Below are positions 24,001 to 34,937 of a stretch of DNA of 64,000 nt, one piece after another; within the stretch, counting starts at the first letter, position 1; each line of letters opens with the position of its first letter. The notes below the pieces were generated by a model. That model was not told where the DNA came from. It saw only the letters and a program-made list of their open reading frames with translations, and ran no database searches. This stretch comes from Watersipora subatra. Lineage: Eukaryota; Bryozoa; Gymnolaemata; Cheilostomatida; Watersiporidae. Position numbers and translations under genes: made by a program. The stretch spans positions 7,620,869 to 7,684,868 of the forward strand of contig NC_088711.1 in NCBI RefSeq assembly GCF_963576615.1. Reading direction: 5' to 3'.

Positions 24001-27000
24001 GATGTTTGTGTTTGACCTAATATATAGACCTACAAAGAGCTATCACTCCGATGACTCATCGACCTATAATAGTCTCTTTATGACAGAGCATTAAAATCAG
24101 ACAAAAAATAAATGAATACACACAAAATATTTTCCAACCATCACCTTTTAGCCATAACGCACATAAAACATTGCGTTCACTTGTTTTCTATTTTTAGAGT
24201 AGGCAACTCCAAATAGTAATCAATGCCCTTTTTATTTCTGTTTAAAACAATTTGGTTAGCTTTCAAGATTGACTTATCGAAAATTTGGAAAACCAAATAT
24301 TGTAAAAAATAAATAGACATTAACTTTTGCAAACCAGGTTTTTAAAACAATTTATATGTTTGACGAACTTGAATTAGAACCTGTTTATTTACCTGTCGGA
24401 ACTGCTGCCTTGTGATGTGACCATTGTTGTGTCGATCAAAGTCTTGAAAAACAGGTTTGAGAAGAACTCTACGCTGGTCAGCACGCTCTCTCAATCTAGC
24501 TAAAGTCTCTTCCACAAGCTGCACATGCTCTTCTGAAGCGTGCTTCCAGTCCATTGTACCGGGTTTTGGAACTCGGTATATCTCAGATGGTGGAACTCTC
24601 AGCTCTGGTGTTTTTTCTAGGTTCGGTTGAGTAAAAACTGAAACAGATAACTTAACATGTGAAGGTATCACATATTTATTACACTGTGTGTTGAGTGAGA
24701 CTCTAGAGATACAGTCATACCTCAACATACAAGTGCCTCAACTTACGAGAACATTGAGATACGAGTAGTATTTTGAGCAAGTTTCTTCCTTGAGATACGA
24801 GTAATTTTTGAGATACGAGCCAGTGCTCGATAGCCACTACGCTATATGGCCAAATCTGCAAGAGGCCGCTTTCAAGAGCAGCAACAGTCAGTAGTTTTCC
24901 TCGATTCAGTTTGAAAAAGTTTTTAAAAGGTTGGCTAAAAGTTATAGTGAACGCGAGTCAAAAACCGCAAAACCGGAAACAGATAATAAAAGATTAAGAC
25001 AACAAAATTAAAGTAAGTATATTAAAAGATTAAAACTTGGCTTCAAGTGTGTGTTCAGTAAGCCAAATTTATTTAAGTTATATTCCAAGTTTGTGTTACA
25101 TCGCATCACAAAGGTTTAGTGTACCGAACACATTTCTGTCAAGTCTCTCTCGCCGTTAACCACTACGTCAGTCTCGAAGGTGAATGAAGTCTGGCTCAGA
25201 GTAATGTTACTTTTTATTGCCGATTTTAACAACTAAATAAGTATTTGTTACTTTTTTATTGTAGGCACTGAATTACAACAACCAAAAACTCGTTTTTCTA
25301 CCATAAGACCCTGTTTTATGTGTTGTTTTTTTTCAAAGTACGGTAACGAATTAATTTTTCTTTAGTTATTTTGTATAGGAAATAGTGTTTTGAGACACAA
25401 GTGAATTGACATATAAGTTCAGACCAAGAATGCATTAAGCTTGTATGTCAAGGTATGACTTTACATGGTTACATATATGGAGTAAGGTATACATCATTAC
25501 ACACGAGTATTTTATGTAAAATATGAGGCATGACAAGGTGCCTGTTTGATTGAACCTAACACTTGTACAAAAACCTGCAACAGGTTGAACCTGCCAGTTA
25601 TCAAAAGTCGGTGCCGTTTCTTAAATAAAGCATATTTTGTCAAACTGCTTACCAGATTCGATATCATCTACAAATTTGCTCCACAGTGCCTTATCTTTTG
25701 CTTTGGGATCCTCATAATATTGGCAAAGCACGGTGAACTGTGGATCCGTAAGATCATGGTGGCCCAGTTTACTCAAACCGAGTGATGAAAGACCTCTTCT
25801 AAACTGAGATTTTGTGATGGAGCCCGATCGTAGGCCATCAAAGTCTTGAAAGTACTCTATCACCTGTGAGAAGGTACATTGCAGGTGGTATAGTGTCGGG
25901 ATATACTGTTTTCAGGAATTACAGATAATTAGAAATTACAAAACACCGAATTAGGAATCATTGTGGCTTTTAATCCAACTAGCATTAAAAAAAAGATAGT
26001 TTGGTATGTCATTGGCTATTAAAACTCGTCGAACCTGAATGTTTATTGAAATGAATATTTTGATGATCATTTAGTTCAAAATTTGAGTAAATAGTCATAG
26101 AATTCCCTATCAGCAAAAGGTATAAGGTTTTCCTACTATTTCATTCAGTTTGCTTGTAATCACAAGGTACCTTAATCCGCATAGCAACAGACTCTTATAT
26201 ATTTATCCTTTATGATTATTCCGACTAGCTTACCTACCATACTTTTCGGACTATTAACTGCACCCCTATACAAGCCACATCTGCTTTATTTAAAAAAAGT
26301 AAATAAATAAAACAATACATAGGCCGCACCTTTTGTTTAGGCCGCAGAACTCATATCAGTTCTTTTTAACACGGCAGCAGCTTTGCTGGTTAAGTGCCTG
26401 ACAGCACTGTTCCATATTAACCGGCGATTTTTAACTTAGTGCCTAACGGAACAGTACCGTTAGGCATTGTTTTGTTTTTTTTCACCGCTAGAGGCGCACT
26501 AACCAGAGACTCCGGTTAATGCGCCTCTAGTGGTGAAAGAAAAAACCACAAGTTAGGCGCAGCCTTTAAATAAGCCGCATGGCTCAAAACATCGGAAAAA
26601 GGTAGCGGCTAATAGTCTGAAGAGTACTGTAACCTAAGCTAATGCTAGAATTACCCACCCTGAGTCTGTTCACGAGCACATGATTCCTTATGATGACAAA
26701 GAGGTTTTCCAGATCAACCTGGCTGATGTCACACTTGGGAAGAGCATTCATATCTTCGTAAATGGGCTTCACCGCTGTCTCTGACAACGTCACTTTTCCA
26801 CCGTCTGTTCCAGGAATCGCCGTTGAGAAGTCAACAGCTGGTGGGCTGTCAATTGTGAAGCCAACAAACTCTACAAAAAAAAAAACGCATTTCCCATTGT
26901 TCCTCAGCCTAAAAAAACCATTAAGTTACTCAGTCTATACGTCATAACGACGTGATTAACATCTCACAGCAGATCAAATGACACTTTACTGCAGCACACA

Positions 27001-30000
27001 CTCGTTCTTCCTTAGTCACAAATGCGACTCAGGTCATTGGCTATTAAAACAAAGACAAACAAGAATTAAATTCGCTGTTTACAAATGCTATAAAGCTTGA
27101 CAGATGCGACAAAGATAATAACAGTTTTGCTCAGATGTAGGGATGTTCTTAAATCTCTTAAAAAACACATACGAGCATCTATGGATTGAACAAAGGCTGG
27201 ATAGTTTATATCTCCCGTTGCCTCATCAATGTACTTGCGACAAAGCAACTTGAAGTCTTCTTCAGTGACATTGAGAGTGAGGAAGTGCAGCATCCTCCTG
27301 AACTGCAGAGGAGTGATGATCCTTGTGTAGGCCCCACTCTACAGAGAGACTGAGTAATAAGATTCTAAATCGCATGAGTTTGAACATTAATGTATGCAAA
27401 CGCAGTAGATCTGTACAGATGGAAAGGATATGCTCGTAAGCAAACCCTGATACTATGCAGAAAATAAGGTGATCTTTTACAACTATATTGTAGACAAAAC
27501 ATATAATATAAATCATTATATTGGTTTGAGAATGCAGTTATGAGGTCATTTTACAACGGTTCATGTTAATGATATGAGAGGAAAATTCCAAAAAGTACGC
27601 AACTTCAGTAAAAGAAACGTTATAGTTTAAAGGTATTTTAATTATGTTTAAAATGCACTAGACAACCTATTTGCACATAAAACAGTTAACGATATACTAA
27701 TCTAGCAAAATATTTTATGTATAAATATTTATATTGTAAGATTTAGAGGGCAATCAACTCCTCGCAACGATTCTCAAGAAAACCAATACTGTTTCCTGCT
27801 AAAGCATTGTTATGTCAATTTATGGCAGTTTTATATACTGTACTAAATACTCACCCTGTCGTAGTCTTTGAAATACTGATACATCATGATTCGTCTCTCT
27901 ACAACTTGTTCACGGATCTTTTTGAGAACGGCCTGTAGCTGAGTCTCATCCGCAGCAGACAGTGCTGGAATCGTCTAGTAAGTAATAAAGTGTGAACTGT
28001 TACATAAGATCTAAAGGTAATAATAAATTTCAAGTTTCAGTAAGATGTAGACATTTTTTGTTCTCTAAAATGTACATTTCTGATGTAAGTGCATGAAGAT
28101 AGGTAAGTACTGACAGTAGAATAAAGCTCACCCTGTTCAGCGCTCCTTCTTTGGGTCGGACAGGTGTGAGGGTTGCCTTTTTGTCCAAATCAGGGATATT
28201 GAATGCTAAAATTAAATGCCGAAGATAAATGTACTGACAATTCTAGTTAAGCATAAATTGGCAAAAAGCAAAGGAGCAGTAGTTGTCTCCCCAACTGACA
28301 CTCAAACTCTTGTAGTATCATACCTCATGCTAGCGGGTATCAACAACCACTATCCTCGGGTCTATTTTTCATTGCTACCAAAAGTATTTTAATCTAGTTC
28401 AATTTATGTTACATAAAAATAAAAAAGCAAAGGGTGCAACATAAATAATAAACATAATGACTATAGTTATTAGTCTAAGGACACCACTTACCATTCTCCA
28501 TCATGTCACAGAACTCCTTGTACTTCACCCTTCCATCTGGAGTCTTGTAAAAGTTTACGATCTTCTGGATTTCTTGTCTGCTCAAGAGAGCCTCTTTTCC
28601 AATGGCCAAAGACAAGCCACAAATAAACTGATTCTCCGTCACAATACCAGACCGCAGCTTGTCGTGATCTTTAAAGAACTCTGGAGTTCGCACACCATGC
28701 TTAAATACAGCGATTCTCATCTTGTCAAATATCTGTTGCACTGATGGATCCTCACACTTCTACCAAGACATGAAACAGTGAGATCTGATAACAAAACATT
28801 TTAACAAATTAACAACTCAAAATTGTCAATAGCATATTTTTCTCTAGTGATCAGAATGGCTACCAGTTGTGAGTTAATATATTGTTATTATATATTATTA
28901 TATTACATATTATGGCTGTATTGCAGAACTTGCAACTAAAATATCTTTTTGGATACATTTGATCTCGTAAAGTAGAAGTTACGAAGCCATATGTGTTAGG
29001 TTATAAGGCCCTTTCCATATTTAAATAACTTCTACATCTCCATATCTTTTTGATGTAACCTCCTTTTATAAATGAGGTCTCAACCAAACATGGAAAAGCT
29101 AAAGTAATATACTAAGATTAATTAGTCGTAATTTTACTTTTTAAAAAATGTTTGTCAGCCATCCAAATCAGAATAAATTTTCTTCAAAGCAGATGAGAAA
29201 AAATTATTACAGCACCTTTGATCAATTTGATGTAATTACATTTGGCGGTTTTCACCTTAAAACATTTTAGTCTAGACTAGTGGCTTTCAAACCTCGTTTG
29301 GTATGTAATCACTCCGAGGTGCAGTAGAATTCAGGTTCAATTGCTCAGCCGCCATGTTGTCTCCTACAGCCACAAGATCATGGTGCAGGTTGAGGTAGAC
29401 AATTAGCCCAGGCTCTTCCGGATCTGCATACTTCTTTACTAGCCTTGTCACTTCAGCCTCATCAATATCGGGAGGTCCAGGAAACGCTCGATAAAACTGC
29501 AATATTAAAACATTATAATAAGCCTGAGATACATGATGTTAAACAGCAAGCTTAGCCAAATAACTTTATCATAACTGCTAGTATCAGATAGATTTGGCAT
29601 AACTCTTCACATGGTGCAGAATAGCGCATGGAATATTCACCTGGCTCTCCGTGATCTTCCCAATGTGATGAACATCAAAATCCTCATAACAAGTTCTCAA
29701 ATTTATTCCATGATATCTGTAGTATTCAATCATCTTTTTTAGAGTCTCCATGATTTTCTTTTCTGACGCTGGACTTAGCGGTCGGACAGTTCGTTGGGTG
29801 CCCAAACTAAAGAATGCATAATTGTTCAGTATTTGATTTGGGCCAACGCCAACTATACATAATGACCTAGATGCTGTGAAAAAGTGCAAATAAATGCTTT
29901 GAAATAAAATCAAACAGTAAATAATAAAAACTTGGTTAGCAAGCTTTTAGAAAAACAAAAGAAATATAGAAACTAACAATTCTGCAGGTTCAACTCTTTG

Positions 30001-30464
30001 GAAAGATGGATCTATAGTTAAGTTGTCAGCAGAGAAAGCTTGCTCAATAGAAGTAGCAAACTGCTTCCAGCTGACTCTGCCATTTCCCTTGAGATCATAC
30101 GTTCGTTTAAGTACTTGTTCCTCTGCTGGGGTAAACTTCAACCCAAGATTCATCCAAAGGCAACGAAAAAATTGGCTATCTAAAATATAACATATAATAT
30201 AATCTTACAGAATGTTACTTAGTAAAACATAGTGTTACATTCAATTTGAAACACACGAATTAAAAGCTATTTAATAATTTTGTTGGCATGTATTTGCAGA
30301 ATGTCTACAAATCTGCAAGTACACGTAATACATATTGTCTTACCTGTGACATAGCCAGATCTTAACCTATCGTAGTCTATAAAGAACTCGGAAGGACGAA
30401 GCCTTTTGGTGAGACAAAGATTTTTGATCTTGTGTTCAATCTCGTTTATCAAAGCAGACACCAT
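21066..30464 (-). CDS. 944-residue eight-module EF-hand-like protein
   Basis: Exons, 5' to 3': 30464-30344, 30179-29978, 29806-29641, 29496-29293, 28759-28492, 28205-28132, 27974-27855, 27338-27173, 26870-26659, 25863-25653, 24637-24393, 23854-23612, 23083-22935, 22408-22207, 21367-21142, 21091-21066. The lengths sum to 2835 bases with every phase matching and one terminal TGA. Eight modules carry loops such as DYDRLRSG, EDFDVHHIGKI, DHDKLRSGIV, DFDGLRSGSI and DFDRHNNGHI, starting near residues 30, 150, 262, 382, 518, 647, 758 and 875, each followed by a QF-R--L helix and about 40 residues later by a Y-x-x-F segment. Odd and even modules form two types. The loops are two residues longer than a canonical EF loop, so calcium binding is uncertain. 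The layout recalls multi-EF-hand proteins of the EFCAB6 kind, but I cannot assign an orthologue. No signal peptide or membrane segment. Confidence 0.88.
24712..25461. mobile_element. Tigger/pogo-like MITE, 750 bp
   Basis: Ends CAGTCATACCTCAACATACAAG and, inverted, AAGTCATACCTTGACATACAAG, flanked by TA. The ends match the Tigger-type element at 41701-42951. No coding sequence remains. It lies in the intron between the EF-hand exons at 25653 and 24637. Confidence 0.75.
26270..26590. repeat. Inverted-repeat element with two hairpins
   Basis: Contains two stem-loops: TGCCTAACGG paired with CCGTTAGGCA around a 7-base loop, and a 25-bp stem centred near 26510 (TTTCACCGCTAGAGGCGC paired with its near-complement). 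Both flanks repeat AAGCCGCA/GGCCGCA words. Probably a MITE, of unknown superfamily, in an EF-hand gene intron. Confidence 0.6.
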
Positions 30465-30482
30465 GATGGTGCTAGAGTAGTA

Positions 30483-31015
30483 CCTAGATATTCACAGCAA
30501 AACAATAAAAAACATGCAATATAAACACGTATTATACGTAATATGTTATACGTCATATAAAACACATTCATTATATGCATTACTTTTGGATATTCATCTC
30601 AATTGAATTATCCAACGAAATTAGTTGTTTCTTTAAAGTTAGGGTTAATAAATTTGGAGTGTTTCAAGCATACTTTAATGCTTTTGTGATTTTATAAAAA
30701 TTCTCATAAAACTAGATAAAAGGTAGACATGTCTAATCTAAGTTATTGCATGCATTAAGACAATATTGGCAAAATATTGTTATGCTGAGGACAGAGGCAA
30801 AATGAAACACATCAACAAAACTAAAATTATCAACAGTAAATATTTTTAATTATTAAAATTTGTTACAAAATCAGATATGCTATAGCATAACAATGTTCTT
30901 GTTTTGTGAATTGATTGTTGCACAAATCAACTGTACATACCTGTACGAAACGTTATCACACGCTAGCGATGAATGTTTCTTGTCGATGGGTTGCTAAGAT
31001 ACAATAGCTAAAACG
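30483..31015 (-). promoter_or_regulatory. Probable non-coding 5' exon and promoter of the EF-hand gene
   Basis: On the minus strand a good donor (CGTACAG then GTATGT) lies at 30941, and a pyrimidine-rich acceptor ending ATCTAG at 30484 would join it to a 19-base leader before the ATG at 30464. The exon 5' end and the promoter are not defined; they probably lie near 31000. Confidence 0.4.
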
Positions 31016-31467
31016 GAAATTGGAGAGCGATGTAAACCTCTGTGCGCGGGAACACTTACTAATATGCGTTGATTTTTGTATAGTTAAATATATTTTAATA
31101 TAACAATAACATATAATTTGCTAAATATAAAAATTTAAATATGTAAAAGTAACACAAACTATAACTTAAAGTTTGTTCTTGTTTGTTTAATTAATTTCAA
31201 GGTCGTAACTGTTCAGCAAAAAGCCGGTTTGCGCCGATGCAGTTGCGGGGCGGTAAATACCTATAAAAAGAGAAGATATGTACTGTATAGGCATGAAAAC
31301 TTTTTATTATAAGATATTTTGTTATAAAATTTTCTTTCGGCGATGCGAAAACGAGAGAATCTCTCATTATACAGTACAATGTATCTCTTTTTTTCTCGCA
31401 GGACCTGTAGATAAAATGGTTTTTCCAAGAATGCGCGTGCGTTTGTTTACATATCGAGACCTCGCCT

Positions 31468-31581
31468 GTCTTGACAAACCGTTGTTTTTGCGGAGTTGTC
31501 CCCACGTCAAGCGGACGCGCAAAACAAGTTTTGCTCGTTCGACGAGAGGACAACTCCGCAAAAACAATAGTTTGTCAAGAC
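31468..31581. repeat. 34-bp-arm inverted repeat
   Basis: Arms 31468-31501 and 31548-31581 (GTCTTGACAAACCGTTG... against the inverse of ...CAATAGTTTGTCAAGAC) match at 32 of 34 positions. The 46-base centre contains a further palindrome, GCAAAAC-AA-GTTTTGC. GC content is higher than in the surroundings. No coding sense is evident. Confidence 0.75.
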
Positions 31582-31691
31582 GGACTAATCGAGATCGGAC
31601 TCGTTTACTTACCGGTATGCAGTGATGTAGTGCCAACCTTTTTTTAACCAAACTGTAAAGTTGAAATAAATGGATGTAGGCGACCAAGAGT

Positions 31692-31816
31692 CCAAATGGT
31701 GGAGACTCCACCATTTGGCTGTTCCAACTATGTGGCGGTTGGAACAGCTGGGGGGCACTGTAAGCCCCCTGTGAGGTCCGGGGCGAAGCCCCGGTTGCCA
31801 AAGCCTACAAGGCTTT
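31692..31816. repeat. Chain of five consecutive perfect hairpins
   Basis: Stems in order: 31692-31718 (13 bp, 1-base loop), 31718-31748 (11 bp, 9-base loop), 31751-31769 (6 bp), 31778-31794 (7 bp, GAA loop) and 31800-31816 (6 bp). They nearly abut. No reading frame or known RNA family is recognised. Confidence 0.8.
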
Positions 31817-32246
31817 AAAATCATGTATATGATATGAGAAAAGAGCACATCTGTAGTAATAAATAAGTTGAACCAACCAATTAGGATCACAATCTTGTCA
31901 TGTTACATGAACATTAAATCACTGTATTGTACTGTATATGCTGCTTTTATATTGAATGGCCATTGAATGTTGACTATAATGACATTAGTGTACTTGAATC
32001 AATGAAATAGAGCTATAATATACCTTGAGAATTGGGAAAGTGTAAAATTTTTTAACCCTAACTATAGTTATGCTTAAAAAACACAAATGTTCTAACCATA
32101 ACTTAGTTAGGGAGAATTAGGGTAGCACTACATCACTGCCAGTATGCAAGATACTATGGAGCCTCAGAGTCACAGTGCCTCTCGGTTCATGTTCTCAAAC
32201 CGAGTTGTTGAACTCAAGTTGAGATTGTCAAAGAACTCGGGCTGGG

Positions 32247-32345
32247 TTTTAACCTTAATGAACTCGAGTTGTGTTTACAACTCGAGTTATATTTACAAAC
32301 TCGAGTTTTGTAAATATAACTCAGTTTATCAACTCGGGTTGCAAA
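32247..32345. repeat. AACTCGAGTT-type palindromic cluster
   Basis: Repeated AACTCGAGTT or AACTCGGGTT palindromes with an inverted pair, ACTCGAGTTATATTTACAAA against TTTTGTAAATATAACTCAGT. A related fragment lies at 32512-32572. Probably a small foldback element. Confidence 0.55.
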
Positions 32346-32579
32346 CCCGAGACACTCTAATTCGCCATAAATTTTAGTTTTACGGTACATAAATAAATAG
32401 TTTAATTTCTAGTAGCTAACGGGTGCCTGTCACTGTACCATTGTTAATACAACCAGATCTACGGTTATGCTACCGTAATACCAATATATTGCACCTTACT
32501 TTTACAAACGCGAGTTTGTAAATACAGTATAACTTGTCTTGTCAACTCGGGTTGCAAACTCGAGGCACTGTAAGGCATG

Positions 32580-34930
32580 TAAGGCGCCATAAAGATATCG
32601 TATCCGTTCGGGAAGAAAACGCGAGGGCATTTCGGCAACGAAACTACTATGCCCTACGACCTACGATGACATTATGTGTGTGTTAATGGACAAATCATGT
32701 TATGCATAACTAATCCGAATCTACACACAGCATCAGTGTTGAATTTGCTTGGTCATTTTATTTCATTTTGACTATGTTCAGTTTGCTTAGCTTGTGGGCA
32801 GACCTGCCAACCCCGGAGTGGGGAAAGGAGTAAGAGTCTATTTTGGGGTCAATGAAAACACGAGGATTTGATAAGTGGGGTAAATTTTCATAGCTTATAA
32901 AAACACCACAGCGAAAGATAATATAACTCCATATGGAAATCACATGTCGTGGAGATTATTGATAGATGAGAATGCCACAAATATGTTTATACATAGTTGT
33001 TTATTAGTAGTAAGTATGATTACTACTTGAAGATTGGGGCAAAAAACAGGTTCACTTAGGTAAAAGGGGCAATTGCCTGACACGGGGGTGAGATGCATGA
33101 GGCATGGGGCAATTGCGTGAGTCTCACGCCCAATGCGTGAGAGTGGCAGGTATGCTTGTGAGAACTGAAAAGATTTTTACTGACTCAGGTACTAGTGAAG
33201 GTATTAAGCTATTGTGAGCCATACTGATATTTACTAGTATAAGTTACTTTTTTGTTCCATGAGTTAAACAATGAACAACTAACAAAATTCTAAACAATAA
33301 TATTAACGACAAAAGGTTAAAATAGCCAATAAAAGTTACATCCATACTGGAACAGTCGTCCATATTTGTTTGCTCAGTCTCGTACGGCTGTGAGTTTCGA
33401 CAGTCAAACGAGAGTCATGACAGTCTATAGGTAAAGAGTTTCAGCATTTGGTGGGTAAAAGAGACTCTACAGGCAGAAGAGAGAGGCTCCTCAAAAGAGA
33501 GAACGCCCAAGTCTGCCGCTAGGAAAGAGAGGCTGACTCATTGGAGCTGTTCTCTTTTATAGATGTCTAGCATGTGTGAAGGCTAGCCTGTAGAGAGTGA
33601 GTTGAGCCTTAAGATTCAATGCTTTTATGTCAGGTGTGTTAAGATATTTTGTTTATGTAGAGCCTTTGGCTGGTGTACGCGATGTAAACATGTAGGGTGG
33701 AGCTCATGACTAACTCCCGGTATCTAGGTCATGTCTGGCGAAGGTCTAATTTCTTTTTTGGTAGTTTTCTGGCAGATTGATGGACTCATTTTTTGTGGTG
33801 GATTTTTTCCATCCTGGAGTTTCTAATTTGCTCGTGGTAGCTTTTCCAATTTTTTTGATCTTTTGAACTTTTGGGCCTCGTGTTGTTAGGTCGTATTGGG
33901 TGTGTATCTTATAGTCTGGCTTCACTCCTTGTTTGTACCTCGTGTTGTTAGGTCGTATTGGGTGTGTATCTTATAGTCTGGCTTCACTCCCTGTTTGTAC
34001 CTTGTTTTGGAGATACTTTTATACAACAATGACAACAATGCATGCAGAAAAGATATTTAATTATCTATTCATCTTCAACACAATACACCAGATCACCCAA
34101 AGAATAGTGTCAGCTCAGATTTCAACTGGACAAGAAAACCACAGATCACTGTATTTCACCATAATATATAGATTTATTTATATTCTTATTCAGATTCAAC
34201 ACAATACATCAATATATTGCATAGACATCGGAAGGAGAGAAATGAGAATGGAATAGCTATCCAACTTGGTAAAGAGCCTATACAGAGTGAAAGACAGCCT
34301 TCATCGGAAGCTATTACGAAAGATTGAGTATGTCACATAAACAAGAATTGCATTGCTTGAGCTTACATTTTAATCTTTGTATTTTATGCTAATTTTTGCT
34401 TTTTACTTTTAGCTAATTTCAATTTCGTGTTTTAGGCTAATTTTATTTTTACTGTATACAAGTAATGTCAAAGCGGTCCTCGGAAACTGTCAAACTCATG
34501 AAAAACAGTCTTTTTAACTGTTTGCATGGGATTCCATATAATCATAGAATTTTCCCAGGAGTTGGCTTCTCGAAGTAAGCAGAGCCTCTGAAAAATAAGC
34601 TTTAATGATTTTTCACAGCTAAAAGAATTTTTTTTCAAATATGACATTCGGAAAAACAAAGAATCGAGCAAAATACGTATTCCAAAATTTTTCTAGATTT
34701 GAAATGCCAACAACAAAAAAGAAAGAGACGCTTTTATAAATTCTAGACTCAATAAAATGACCAAGTTTTTTCAAACATCATGGGCTCTCAAAAAAGTGAG
34801 GTAATGCGCTCAACCACTGCAAGTGTGTTGCGCTATGCCTAGTCAGCATTTGCACACAGCTAGCAAAATGCTGACAAAAAGCCTATTAAAATCTATTATT
34901 CTCAAGTGGCTTGTATAAAAGGAGCCTCTG
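32580..34930. other. Gene-poor stretch
   Basis: No recognisable gene on either strand. It holds short repeats (ggggcaattgc words at 33050-33130), the 62-bp direct duplication at 33876-33999, and otherwise AT-rich unique sequence. Confidence 0.5.
33876..33999. repeat. 62-bp direct tandem duplication
   Basis: Two adjacent copies of a unit beginning cctcgtgttgttaggtcgta and differing at one base (ccttg versus ccctg), so the duplication is recent. Confidence 0.9.
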
Positions 34931-34937
34931 AAAGTGA

